A stretch of DNA of 15,765 bases, from positions 1-15,765 of the forward strand of contig JAYZHG010000090.1 of the NCBI GenBank assembly GCA_036166735.1, read 5' to 3'. This stretch comes from JAPYTU01 sp036166735 (GTDB lineage Bacteria > Bacteroidota > Bacteroidia > Cytophagales > MED-G16). The position numbers were made by a program, and so were the translations under genes. The notes under the pieces were generated by a model. It did not search any database and was not told the origin of the DNA. It saw only the letters and a program-made list of their open reading frames with translations. This document shows positions 1 to 7,008 of the stretch, one piece after another; the first letter of the stretch is position 1, and each line of letters opens with the position of its first letter.

Positions 1-1194
1 TCTAGCTTGAGCTTGAGCCCAAACCGTTGTCCCTTGTGTATAACCTACACCTTGAGAATTAAAGAAAGCTCCACGTCCATTGTTTAATCCACCTGCTACT
101 TTGTATGTTGAATTGTCACTAGGTCTCCACTCCAGATGAGCGTCAAAACTCATGTTGGAATAGTCATTAATCATCATATTTCCATCACCATCTGGATCTA
201 AATCATTTTCGTTTAACAAAACTCTACTAGAAAGAGATCCAACAGGATCTACCATTTTATTAGAAATTGCTGGTTGACGAACTGTTGTTGTGAAAGGCAT
301 ACCTGTTTTCGCAGTTATTGCAGCTTCATTCTCATAGACAAAGTCATCACCCATAGATACTTTAGCGTTAATTTTCCATCCAAATGTTTTATCATTATTA
401 GCTTGAGCAACTCTAATTTCAGTTCCTATAGCTGCCATTTCTCCAGCCCAAACAGACATTGAGTTTCCTGGATAATCAATTGGGCTTTTTGTTCTAAAAT
501 GAACAACCCCTGACGTAACTCCAGGACCATAAAGAACACCCGCAGGTCCTCTTACAACCTCAACAGTAGCTAAATCAAGATTTGATAATCCCGCTTGATA
601 GCTTTGAAAAAGTCCAGCTGAAGGTGTAACCATATATCTGTTATCCTTAACAAGGAATGTATAAGTTCCAAAAACACCAGATCCTGCTCGCATTTCTACG
701 TTTAATGTATTTGCAGTTTGTTGTTGAATCTGAACTCCAGCTGTATTAGCTAGCAATCTTACAGGGTCAGTAACATTAGGTGAGTTTTCAATTGTTCTGG
801 CTGAGATAACACTAATAGAAGCAGGTGCTTCTAAAACTTTTTGTTCTCTCCTTCCAGCTGAAATTACTACCTCTTCAAGGTTGTGACCTGCAGAAAGCGA
901 TACACTAATATCTTGATCACTAGATGTTACAGATACTGTTTGTGCAGAGTACCCAACATAGCTAATAACAAGATTAAAAGGAGGTGATTGATTGGAGTTT
1001 AACACAAAATTTCCGTCGAAATCTGTAACAGTACCAACACTTGTCCCCTCAATTACTACGTTTACCCCAGGAATTCCAGTCATATTATCACTATCTGATA
1101 CAGATCCTGAAACTTGACTTTGAGAATAAACGTTTCCTAACAGCATTACTGCCATAAAGGCCAGTACATGCTTGTTTAAAAATTTTATATTCAT
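1..1194 (-). CDS. TonB-dependent outer-membrane receptor, N-terminal part (runs off left edge)
   Basis: This is the first 398 codons of an outer-membrane TonB-dependent receptor; the frame is still open at base 1, so most of the beta-barrel lies outside the window. The ATG at 1194 opens a signal peptide (about 1-24, ending near VYSQ). A carboxypeptidase-D-regulatory-like beta-sandwich follows (about 27-102, with the typical GTSVGTVTDFDGNF pattern), then a TonB-box-like stretch EEVVISAG (108-114). The plug domain spans about 120-235 and carries the diagnostic VEVVRGPAGVLYG (211-223). This architecture is typical of Bacteroidota receptors for large or scarce nutrients; the substrate cannot be read from this part. 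Residues 333-344 form an EF-hand-like acidic loop (see findings). The gene looks less AT-rich than its neighbours. It lies downstream of the acyl-CoA synthetase on the same strand after a 197-bp leader, so it is probably transcribed separately. No SusD partner is visible. Confidence 0.93.
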   Translation of the reverse strand, partial: MNIKFLNKHVLAFMAVMLLGNVYSQSQVSGSVSDSDNMTGIPGVNVVIEGTSVGTVTDFDGNFVLNSNQSPPFNLVISYVGYSAQTVSVTSSDQDISVSLSAGHNLEEVVISAGRREQKVLEAPASISVISARTIENSPNVTDPVRLLANTAGVQIQQQTANTLNVEMRAGSGVFGTYTFLVKDNRYMVTPSAGLFQSYQAGLSNLDLATVEVVRGPAGVLYGPGVTSGVVHFRTKSPIDYPGNSMSVWAGEMAAIGTEIRVAQANNDKTFGWKINAKVSMGDDFVYENEAAITAKTGMPFTTTVRQPAISNKMVDPVGSLSSRVLLNENDLDPDGDGNMMINDYSNMSFDAHLEWRPSDNSTYKVAGGLNNGRGAFFNSQGVGYTQGTTVWAQAQAR

Positions 1195-1391
1195 AATTAT
1201 TAGGTTTATAAGCTTATTTATTTTGTTTAATTAGTTTTTAATGCCCTTTTGGACATGCTGTAAATAAATGAGTTAGATAAATTATATACTACCTCGTTTA
1301 AGTACATTTCTTTCTGATTTTAGCTATAAAGTTAACATAATTTTTTGCATGACCAAAAATGAAAATTTGCATCTGGTATTAGCAAAATTAG
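1195..1391 (-). other. Intergenic leader before the TonB-dependent receptor
   Basis: This 197-bp gap lies between the end of the synthetase and the receptor start. I see no open frame of note in it. At 1383-1390 the minus strand reads TAATTTTG, which fits the Bacteroidota -7 pattern TAnnTTTG, but no TTG is found at the expected -33 distance. If used, it would give a leader of about 180 nt. A small stem-loop (6-bp stem with one G-U pair, AAAA loop) lies at 1241-1256; it has no U-tract and is not a convincing terminator. Promoter assignment is tentative. Confidence 0.3.
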
Positions 1392-3071
1392 TTATTCAAA
1401 AATCAGCTGTTCTGAAGAGTTATGCCAGTTTAAATAGTCTTTTGAATATTTATCTTCAATAGCCCCTCTTTTTAGTTTTTGTGTTGGCCCTACAATACCA
1501 TTCTCTTGTGTCCATTCATCCTTAACAATAATTAAAGTAGAGATTTTTTTATAGTTAACAAGACTGCTATTGACCTTATCCAGTTTATCTGTTAACATTT
1601 TTGAGATAACCTCTCTTGATGTTTTTTTACCAATTTCAGACAATTGTATTAAACATAAAGGCTGAGCAATTCCAAGACCTACAACACAAACTTCTTCTAT
1701 TTCATTAATATTTACAAAGTGTTGTTCGAGTTCTAGAGGCTCAATATATTCACCTTTTGATGTTTTAAAGCTGTCAGCAACCCTTCCAGTGATATGCAAA
1801 TAATTGTCCTCATCTAGGAAGCCTTTATCTCCAGTATGAAGCCAGCCTCCTCTAAGAGTTGTATTCGTTAACTCTTCATTTTTATAATAACCATTCATAA
1901 CAGTTGCCCCCTTCATCAATATTTCACCAGTTTCTTCATCAATTTTAAGATCAACACCTTTTTGTGGTTTACCGACTGTATTCATTTTTTTGAAGTCTCT
2001 ACCATCAACAGAACTACAAATTGCACAATTTTCAGTCATTCCATATCCATTTGTTATGTATACTCCAATTTTTCTAAACCACTCAATTAGCTCAACAGGC
2101 ATAGGAGCGGAACCAGAAACAACTATTCTAGATCTACCAAATCCAAGTCCTTTCTTTAGAAGTTTTTTCAGTAAACCTGACACTAAAGGAATTTTAAGTA
2201 ATGTGTCTAATTTTTTTTGAGGAAATTTGGATAAAATACCTAACTGAAGTTTTGTCCAAACTCTTGGAGCAGCGGCAAAAACATGTGGTTGAACGTCTTT
2301 TAAATTTTTTCCAAAAGTATCAATTGATTCTACAAATGAAATTGTTCCTCCATACCGGAAAGACGTCCATTCAACAACTACTCTTTCAAAAATATGATTT
2401 AAAGGTAAATATGATATAAAGTTATTATTACCATCATGCTTTATCCCTAGAGGATTATTCGGATCATCTAGAACAACTTTAATACCATCAATCGCTTGAT
2501 AAGAAAGCATAACCCCTTTCGCATTTCCTGTTGTACCGGATGTATAGACTATAGTCCATAAATCAGATAATTTTGGTTTATTAGGGTTTTGCATTGGTTC
2601 ATGACTATTTATAAATTCAGACCATACGTGTCCTTTAGTAACATTTGAGCATCCAGGATAATGAGGAAATTTAATCATAGGCATTTCCTTCGGTAAGTCA
2701 TCTTTTATATCATCCCATGTTTCAATTTTACCTACAAAAAGGGCATCAACGTCTCCATAATCCATAATATATGCAAGTTCTTTTCCATTTAATGAAGGAA
2801 AGAAAGGGACTGATATATATCCAGCCATTACAATAGCGAGATCTGCTATAATCCACTCTCTGCAATTTTTTGAGTAGATTCCAATGTGAGCTCCTTCTCT
2901 GAGATTAAGTGATTTAAGACCTGTTGCTAGCTTACGGGCCATATCTCCAACTTCACCCCACGTATATTCCTCCCATTTATCACCAAAAGGTTGTCTTAAA
3001 TAAGGCTTATCTTTTAATTGTTTTTCCCATTCATAAAAGTTAAATTCAAAAAGTTCTTGATTCCCATTCAT
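1392..3071 (-). CDS. AMP-forming acyl-CoA synthetase (long-chain, ACSL/FadD15 type)
   Basis: This 559-residue adenylate-forming enzyme activates a carboxylic acid with ATP to acyl-AMP and then to acyl-CoA in the cytosol. The phosphate-binding motif YTSGTTGNAKG is at 176-186, the adenine-binding motif GYGMTE at 342-347, the ATP/ribose motif TGD at 413-415, and the hinge region GRVADSFKTSKGEYIEP at 429-445. The final lysine-containing segment (PTQKLKRG) sits near the C terminus, so the protein looks complete. The long insert around 280-312 and the FKTSKGEYI motif resemble long-chain ACSL/FadD15 enzymes rather than acetyl-CoA synthetases, but chain length cannot be fixed by eye. It is divergent from the oxidation operon at 3319, with 247 bp shared between them, so it may supply CoA thioesters to that operon in the role LvaE plays for levulinate. 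No Shine-Dalgarno sequence precedes the ATG, which is normal for this phylum. Confidence 0.92.
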   Translation of the reverse strand: MNGNQELFEFNFYEWEKQLKDKPYLRQPFGDKWEEYTWGEVGDMARKLATGLKSLNLREGAHIGIYSKNCREWIIADLAIVMAGYISVPFFPSLNGKELAYIMDYGDVDALFVGKIETWDDIKDDLPKEMPMIKFPHYPGCSNVTKGHVWSEFINSHEPMQNPNKPKLSDLWTIVYTSGTTGNAKGVMLSYQAIDGIKVVLDDPNNPLGIKHDGNNNFISYLPLNHIFERVVVEWTSFRYGGTISFVESIDTFGKNLKDVQPHVFAAAPRVWTKLQLGILSKFPQKKLDTLLKIPLVSGLLKKLLKKGLGFGRSRIVVSGSAPMPVELIEWFRKIGVYITNGYGMTENCAICSSVDGRDFKKMNTVGKPQKGVDLKIDEETGEILMKGATVMNGYYKNEELTNTTLRGGWLHTGDKGFLDEDNYLHITGRVADSFKTSKGEYIEPLELEQHFVNINEIEEVCVVGLGIAQPLCLIQLSEIGKKTSREVISKMLTDKLDKVNSSLVNYKKISTLIIVKDEWTQENGIVGPTQKLKRGAIEDKYSKDYLNWHNSSEQLIFE

Positions 3072-3318
3072 AATTCATTGGTTATTTGTTATAAAGCATC
3101 CATATTATTAACATAAGTTATTAAAAATAAATATATCAGTCTATTTAATCACAAAAAAATATATATGGACAACCTTTACTTAAATATAAATAACTTAATA
3201 GGTAAGCAACTATCAATATTATTATTACAAATGATATGTTTCTAAATAACTTTATAATACTTGTTTTTATAAATCTTTTTCGCTAACATTACAAACTTAC
3301 AAAACTGGTTTAAATGTA
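3072..3318. other. Divergent intergenic region between acyl-CoA synthetase and SDR operon
   Basis: This 247-bp, very AT-rich region holds no gene and must carry the start signals for both directions. TTACAAA occurs three times (3225-3231, 3289-3295, 3297-3303), the last two as a near-tandem 8-mer just before the SDR start. On the minus strand an exact TAnnTTTG match (TAAGTTTG) lies at 3292-3299, and a TTG-N18-TATATTTA arrangement at 3181-3209. On the plus strand the best -7-like sequence is TATGTTTC at 3235-3242, which is weak, plus a TATAAT at 3253-3258. No clear operator palindrome was found. Confidence 0.5.
3181..3209 (-). promoter_or_regulatory. Candidate promoter for the acyl-CoA synthetase
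   Basis: Read on the minus strand, a TTG (3209-3207) is followed after 18 bases by TATATTTA (3188-3181). This matches 7 of 8 positions of the Bacteroidota -7 element TAnnTTTG at near-normal spacing. It would give a leader of roughly 100 nt before the ATG at 3071. An exact -7 match further upstream (3292-3299) lacks a -33 partner and is the competing candidate. Confidence 0.3.
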
Positions 3319-4095
3319 ATGAAAAACAGATATAAAAAACTTTTTGACTTAAGTGGTAAGGTTGCCATAATCACTGGATCTAGTAGAGGAATTGGAGCTT
3401 CTATAGCTGAAGCTTTAGCAGAATTTGGAGCAAGTGTAGTTGTAAGCAGTCGATCTCAAGAATCAATTGATAAAGTTGCAAATAAAATAATAAAAAATGG
3501 TTTTGATGCGACACCATTTGCTTGTCATGTTGGTGATGAAAGCCAGCTAAAGAAACTTGTTGATTCAACCATAGATAAATATGGAAGAGTAGATATATTA
3601 GTTAACAATGCAGGAATAAATCCAGTCTTTGATCGTCTGGAGAATGCTGACGAACAGCTTTTTGATAAAATCATTGATATAAATGTTAAGGCAGCTTTTA
3701 AATTGTCAAAAATGACGCTCGAACATATGAAAAACAATAATTCAGGTTCAATAATTAATATATCATCAGTTGAGGGTCATAAACCAGACAAAGGATTGGG
3801 AATATATTCAGTAAGTAAAGCAGCAATTACGATGCTTACAAAATCTCAAGCCAAAGAATGGGGAAAATATGGTGTTAGATCAAATGCAATCTGCCCAGGG
3901 TTAATAAAAACTAAATTAAGCTCCGCTTTGTGGCAAAATGAAGAAATGTTAGAAGTTTGGCTAGGGGATCTTCCAATTAGAAGAGCTGGTGAGCCAGATG
4001 AAATTTCAGGAATTGCAGTTTATTTAGCCTCAAATGCTTCAAGTTATACAACTGGTGAAACTTTTAATGTTGACGGAGGTTATATGATAAATTAA
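3319..4095 (+). CDS. Short-chain dehydrogenase/reductase, DHRS4-like (probable carbonyl reductase)
   Basis: This 258-residue classical SDR interconverts a ketone and an alcohol using a nicotinamide cofactor. The Rossmann glycine motif TGSSRGIG is at 19-26, NNAG at 96-99, the catalytic Ser at 150 and the YxxxK pair at Tyr163/Lys167; the C terminus ends in the usual VDGGY. Basic residues at Arg23 and Arg45 (in VVVSSR) suggest NADP(H). Several family-specific stretches (CHVG at 69-72, INPVF at 100-104, PGLIKTKLSSALW at 193-205, IRRAGEPDE) recall DHRS4-type carbonyl reductases rather than the fatty-acid-synthesis reductase FabG. It is first in a four-gene operon, 9 bp before the hydratase gene. 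By analogy with LvaD it could reduce a 4-oxoacyl-CoA to the 4-hydroxy form, or run in the oxidative direction; this is inference. The ATG at 3319 is preceded by an A-rich leader without a Shine-Dalgarno sequence. Confidence 0.9.
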   Translation: MKNRYKKLFDLSGKVAIITGSSRGIGASIAEALAEFGASVVVSSRSQESIDKVANKIIKNGFDATPFACHVGDESQLKKLVDSTIDKYGRVDILVNNAGINPVFDRLENADEQLFDKIIDINVKAAFKLSKMTLEHMKNNNSGSIINISSVEGHKPDKGLGIYSVSKAAITMLTKSQAKEWGKYGVRSNAICPGLIKTKLSSALWQNEEMLEVWLGDLPIRRAGEPDEISGIAVYLASNASSYTTGETFNVDGGYMIN

Positions 4096-4104
4096 AATTA
4101 AAAA

Positions 4105-4593
4105 ATGGAGAAACCATATTCAACAACAATAAACAATCTAAATGATTTAAAACAATATCAAGGAAAAGAGATCGGTCTTTCAGATTGGTTTCATATGTCT
4201 CAAGATAAAATTAACACATTTGCAGATGTAACTGAAGATTCTCAGTGGATTCATCTTGATGCAAAAAGAGCTGCTGAAGAGTCACCTTACAAAAAAACAA
4301 TTGCTCATGGATTCTTAGTATTATCCTACGCATCACAAATAACATTTAGAACAATGAAGTTAAATAATATCAAGCTTGCCATTAACTATGGTCTTGATAA
4401 AGTTAGGTTTCCTAACGCTACACCATCAGACTCTTATTTTAGAGGAAGAGTTTTTTTGATTGAATCTGAGGAAATACCCGGTGGGGCAAAATATAAACTA
4501 AACATTATTTTTGAAGTTAAAGGAGAGACTAAACCTGTTTGTGTGGCTGAAACACTTTCACTTGTTTATTTTGGCTCAGAAGAAAAACCGTAA
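4105..4593 (+). CDS. MaoC/NodN-like hotdog-fold (R)-specific enoyl-CoA hydratase
   Basis: This 162-residue single-domain hotdog protein is predicted to add water to a 2-enoyl-CoA, giving a 3-hydroxyacyl-CoA, or to do the reverse. The hydratase-2 catalytic pair is visible in ADVTEDSQWIH as Asp45 and His50, and the following AHGFL (67-71) and NYGLDKVRFP (94-103) segments are hallmarks of the NodN-like branch of MaoC proteins. The classic GDxNPxH motif is replaced by EDSQWIH, which is normal for that branch. It sits between the SDR (9 bp upstream) and the acyl-CoA dehydrogenase (32 bp downstream). In that setting it could hydrate the enoyl-CoA product of the dehydrogenase-fold enzyme. This gene has no counterpart in the P. 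putida lva cluster as I know it. The substrate is not determinable from sequence. Confidence 0.88.
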   Translation: MEKPYSTTINNLNDLKQYQGKEIGLSDWFHMSQDKINTFADVTEDSQWIHLDAKRAAEESPYKKTIAHGFLVLSYASQITFRTMKLNNIKLAINYGLDKVRFPNATPSDSYFRGRVFLIESEEIPGGAKYKLNIIFEVKGETKPVCVAETLSLVYFGSEEKP

Positions 4594-4625
4594 ACCAACA
4601 TTTTAGGAAAACAATATAATAATTC

Positions 4626-5810
4626 ATGAACTTTAAAGAAATAAAATCAAAAATTAAAAGCTTTGTAGAAGATGAGCTTTTCCCCCTAGAACCATGGATC
4701 CTTAATTCTGATTGGGATGAAAAATTACCAAAGCTGAATGAGCTAAGGGATAAAGTAAAATCAATAGGATTATGGTTGCCACAAATTTCTAAAGAATATG
4801 GGGGCTTAGGATTAACCCTTGAGCAACATGGTGAGGTTAGCGAAATTATTGGCGCAAGTCCATATGGATTTTACGTGTTTAATTGTCAGGCTCCAGATGC
4901 TGGAAATATGGAAATATTAATTGAGTGTGGAACAAAAGAACAAAAAGAACAATACTTACACCCTCTATTAGAAGGTAAGATTAGAAGTTGTTTTGCTATG
5001 ACCGAACCAGATTATGCAGGTTCAAATCCTGTTAAAATGGGAACAGTTGCTGTACGTGAAAATGATCACTATATTATAAATGGCCATAAATGGTTTACTT
5101 CAGGTTTCGATGGTGCAGAATTTGCAATTGTAATGCTAGTTACAGATCCTAAATGTACTGATCCACATAAAAAAGCAAGCCAAATCATTGTTCCTACTAA
5201 AGCAGAAGGTGTTAAGTTTATAAGAAATATTTCTATTATGGGGCACCCTGGAGGTGGATGGGAAAGTCATGCTGAGATAAAATTTGACAATGTAAAGATC
5301 CCTGCATCTCATATTCTAGGAGAAGAAGGAGAGGGTTTTGCAATCGCTCAAAAGAGACTTGGTCCTGGAAGAATTCATCATTGCATGAGATGGATTGGAA
5401 TGTGTGAGAGAGCTTTCGATCTTATGTGCAAAAGAGCAGTTTCCAGAGAAATTTCTGAAGGAGAAGTTCTTGGAGATAAACAAATGATTCAAGCTTGGAT
5501 TTCAGAATCAAGAGCTGAAATAAATGCTGCTAGACTTCTAGTTCAAGATGCAGCAAAAAAAATTGATGCTCAAGGGGCTTATAAGACAAGATCTGAAATT
5601 TCAATTATTAAATTTTATTGCGCTAATGTATTACAAAAAGTAGTTGATTATGCTATTCAGGTTCATGGTGCATTAGGTGTAACAGATGACACTATTCTTG
5701 CAGCATATTATAGACATGAAAGAGCTGCTCGAATCTATGATGGAGCTGACGAGGTGCATAAGAGTAGATTGGCAAGAATAATATTGAAGCCTTATCGAGA
5801 AAATAGATAA
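4626..5810 (+). CDS. Acyl-CoA dehydrogenase family protein, ACAD10/ACAD11/LvaC type
   Basis: This 394-residue, full-length acyl-CoA dehydrogenase-fold flavoprotein has the helical N domain (about 1-117), the middle beta domain with FAD-contacting CFAMTEPDYAGSNP (122-135) and HKWFTSG (154-160), and the helical C domain with YAIQVHGALG (342-351). Where ordinary enzymes such as medium-chain ACAD carry the catalytic Glu in YEG, this protein has Asp372 in IYDGADEVH. The DGxDEVH signature is the one I associate with ACAD10/ACAD11 and LvaC. Those enzymes act on 4-phosphoacyl-CoA, eliminating phosphate to give an enoyl-CoA, rather than only on plain acyl-CoA. The kinase gene of the same lineage starts on the next base after the stop (TAAATG), which strongly supports a two-step kinase/eliminase pair. 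Ordinary acyl-CoA dehydrogenation with an unlinked electron-transfer flavoprotein remains possible. Family assignment is firm; reaction is inferred from family and context. Confidence 0.92.
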   Translation: MNFKEIKSKIKSFVEDELFPLEPWILNSDWDEKLPKLNELRDKVKSIGLWLPQISKEYGGLGLTLEQHGEVSEIIGASPYGFYVFNCQAPDAGNMEILIECGTKEQKEQYLHPLLEGKIRSCFAMTEPDYAGSNPVKMGTVAVRENDHYIINGHKWFTSGFDGAEFAIVMLVTDPKCTDPHKKASQIIVPTKAEGVKFIRNISIMGHPGGGWESHAEIKFDNVKIPASHILGEEGEGFAIAQKRLGPGRIHHCMRWIGMCERAFDLMCKRAVSREISEGEVLGDKQMIQAWISESRAEINAARLLVQDAAKKIDAQGAYKTRSEISIIKFYCANVLQKVVDYAIQVHGALGVTDDTILAAYYRHERAARIYDGADEVHKSRLARIILKPYRENR

Positions 5811-6890
5811 ATGTCAGAAATATTAATTGATAAAGCAGTTGATGTAAGAGATGATGAAAAAATTGAAGCGTCATCATTAAACTCTTATTTGTCAAAATTT
5901 ATTGATTATGACACGAATAATTTTAAAATTTTACAGTTTCCTTCAGGTTTTTCTAATTTAACATATCTTATAAAATCAGGTGATCAAGATTTTGTTTTAA
6001 GAAGACCTCCTCATGGTGCGAAAATAAAATCAGGACATGATATGAGTAGGGAGTTTAAAATTTTAACATCCTTAAAAGAGATTTATAATAAATCTCCAAA
6101 TCCAATTCATTATTGTGAGAATGAAGATATTATTGGATCTGAGTTTTATATTATGGAAAGGTTAAAGGGATTAATATTGCGAGGGAATAATTATAAAAGT
6201 ATTATAAAAAAAACTTCGGATTATGTAGGATTATCTAAAGAATTCGTTCAAACTTTTGTAGATCTACATAAGATTGATATAAAAGAATCAGGGTTAATAG
6301 ACTTTGGAAATCCAGAAGGTTATAATACACGACAAGTTAAAGGATGGTCTAAACGCTATCTTAATTCTAAAACAGAGGAAATCAGTGATATTAACTTTGT
6401 AATAAAGTGGTTAAATGATAACATTGTACAATCAAGATTTGAGTCATTAATTCATAATGACTTTAAATATGACAATTTAGTGTTAGACCCTTTATCACTT
6501 AAGGTCATTTCTGTATTAGATTGGGAAATGTCAACAATAGGAGATCCGTTTATGGATTTGGGAACATCTTTAGCATATTGGATTCAAAATGATGATCCAG
6601 ATTTTATAAAATCAATACATTTAAATATAACTTCTGAACAAGGAAATCCTTCACGAGGTGAAATTCTAAAATTATATCAAAACAATTTTGGAAATGAAAT
6701 TGATAACATAGTTTTCTATTTCACTTATGGACTTTTTAAAATTGCAGTAATAGTTCAGCAAATTTATTTTAGATATAAAAAAGGATTAACTCAAGATACT
6801 AGATTTAAAGATCTTGATAAAGTCGTTAAGGCATATGGTAAGATGGCTAAACAATCAATACAAAAAAATAAAATTGAATGTCTGTTTTAA
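5811..6890 (+). CDS. APH-fold phosphotransferase, ACAD10/11 kinase-domain / LvaA type
   Basis: This 359-residue protein has the aminoglycoside-phosphotransferase kinase fold. The N lobe has the subgroup signature QFPSGFSNLTYLI (42-54) and FVLRRPP (61-67). The C lobe has the Brenner motif HNDFKYDN (His215, catalytic Asp217, Asn222) and the metal-binding LDWEMSTIGDP (236-246, Asp237). These pieces match the kinase domain of ACAD10/ACAD11 and LvaA, not antibiotic-resistance enzymes: that group phosphorylates the hydroxyl of 4-hydroxyacyl-CoA so that the partner dehydrogenase-fold enzyme can remove it as phosphate. The ATG directly follows the dehydrogenase stop with no gap and in the same frame, implying translational coupling; the order is reversed relative to the mammalian fusion, where the kinase is N-terminal. 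It is last in the operon. No small LvaB-like gene accompanies it. Kinase fold is certain; substrate is inference. Confidence 0.9.
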   Translation: MSEILIDKAVDVRDDEKIEASSLNSYLSKFIDYDTNNFKILQFPSGFSNLTYLIKSGDQDFVLRRPPHGAKIKSGHDMSREFKILTSLKEIYNKSPNPIHYCENEDIIGSEFYIMERLKGLILRGNNYKSIIKKTSDYVGLSKEFVQTFVDLHKIDIKESGLIDFGNPEGYNTRQVKGWSKRYLNSKTEEISDINFVIKWLNDNIVQSRFESLIHNDFKYDNLVLDPLSLKVISVLDWEMSTIGDPFMDLGTSLAYWIQNDDPDFIKSIHLNITSEQGNPSRGEILKLYQNNFGNEIDNIVFYFTYGLFKIAVIVQQIYFRYKKGLTQDTRFKDLDKVVKAYGKMAKQSIQKNKIECLF

Positions 6891-7008
6891 AATCAATTAA
6901 ATGAATACAATTTACATCTTGATAAATTATCAAAAATCAATAGCTATTAACTTTTAATATTTAATGATAGGGTATATATTTGCACTTTAATTTTATAATC
7001 TTAAAAAA
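6891..7008. other. Intergenic region between kinase gene and atpD
   Basis: This 118-bp gap separates the catabolic operon from atpD. It contains a perfect 7-bp palindrome arms-and-centre (6919-6933, TTGATAA-A-TTATCAA) and the atpD promoter. The one-base centre makes the palindrome a poor RNA hairpin, so it is not called a terminator. No U-rich intrinsic terminator for the upstream operon is apparent. Confidence 0.45.
6953..6982 (+). promoter_or_regulatory. Bacteroidota-type promoter for atpD-atpC
   Basis: TATATTTG at 6975-6982 is an exact match to the Bacteroidota -7 element TAnnTTTG. TTT at 6953-6955 lies 19 bases upstream, a 2-of-3 match to the -33 TTG. Transcription would start about 6-8 bases downstream, giving a short leader of roughly 20 nt ending in the A-run before the ATG at 7009. 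Its placement suggests that atpD-atpC is transcribed independently of the catabolic operon. Confidence 0.6.

Noticed and set aside
274..462. Small plus-strand open frame with a Cys-rich start
   Set aside because: It is antisense to the receptor gene, starts at a TTG, and has no recognisable domain; the opposite strand encodes clear plug and barrel sequence.
1241..1256. Stem-loop (ATGTCC-AAAA-GGGCAT on the minus strand) as a terminator for the acyl-CoA synthetase
   Set aside because: The stem is only 6 bp with a G-U pair and there is no U-tract after it on either strand.
5811..6890. Aminoglycoside resistance kinase
   Set aside because: The fold is shared, but the FPSGFSNLTYLI, LRRPP and LDWEMSTIGDP motifs and the pairing with an acyl-CoA dehydrogenase point to the ACAD10/11-LvaA branch.
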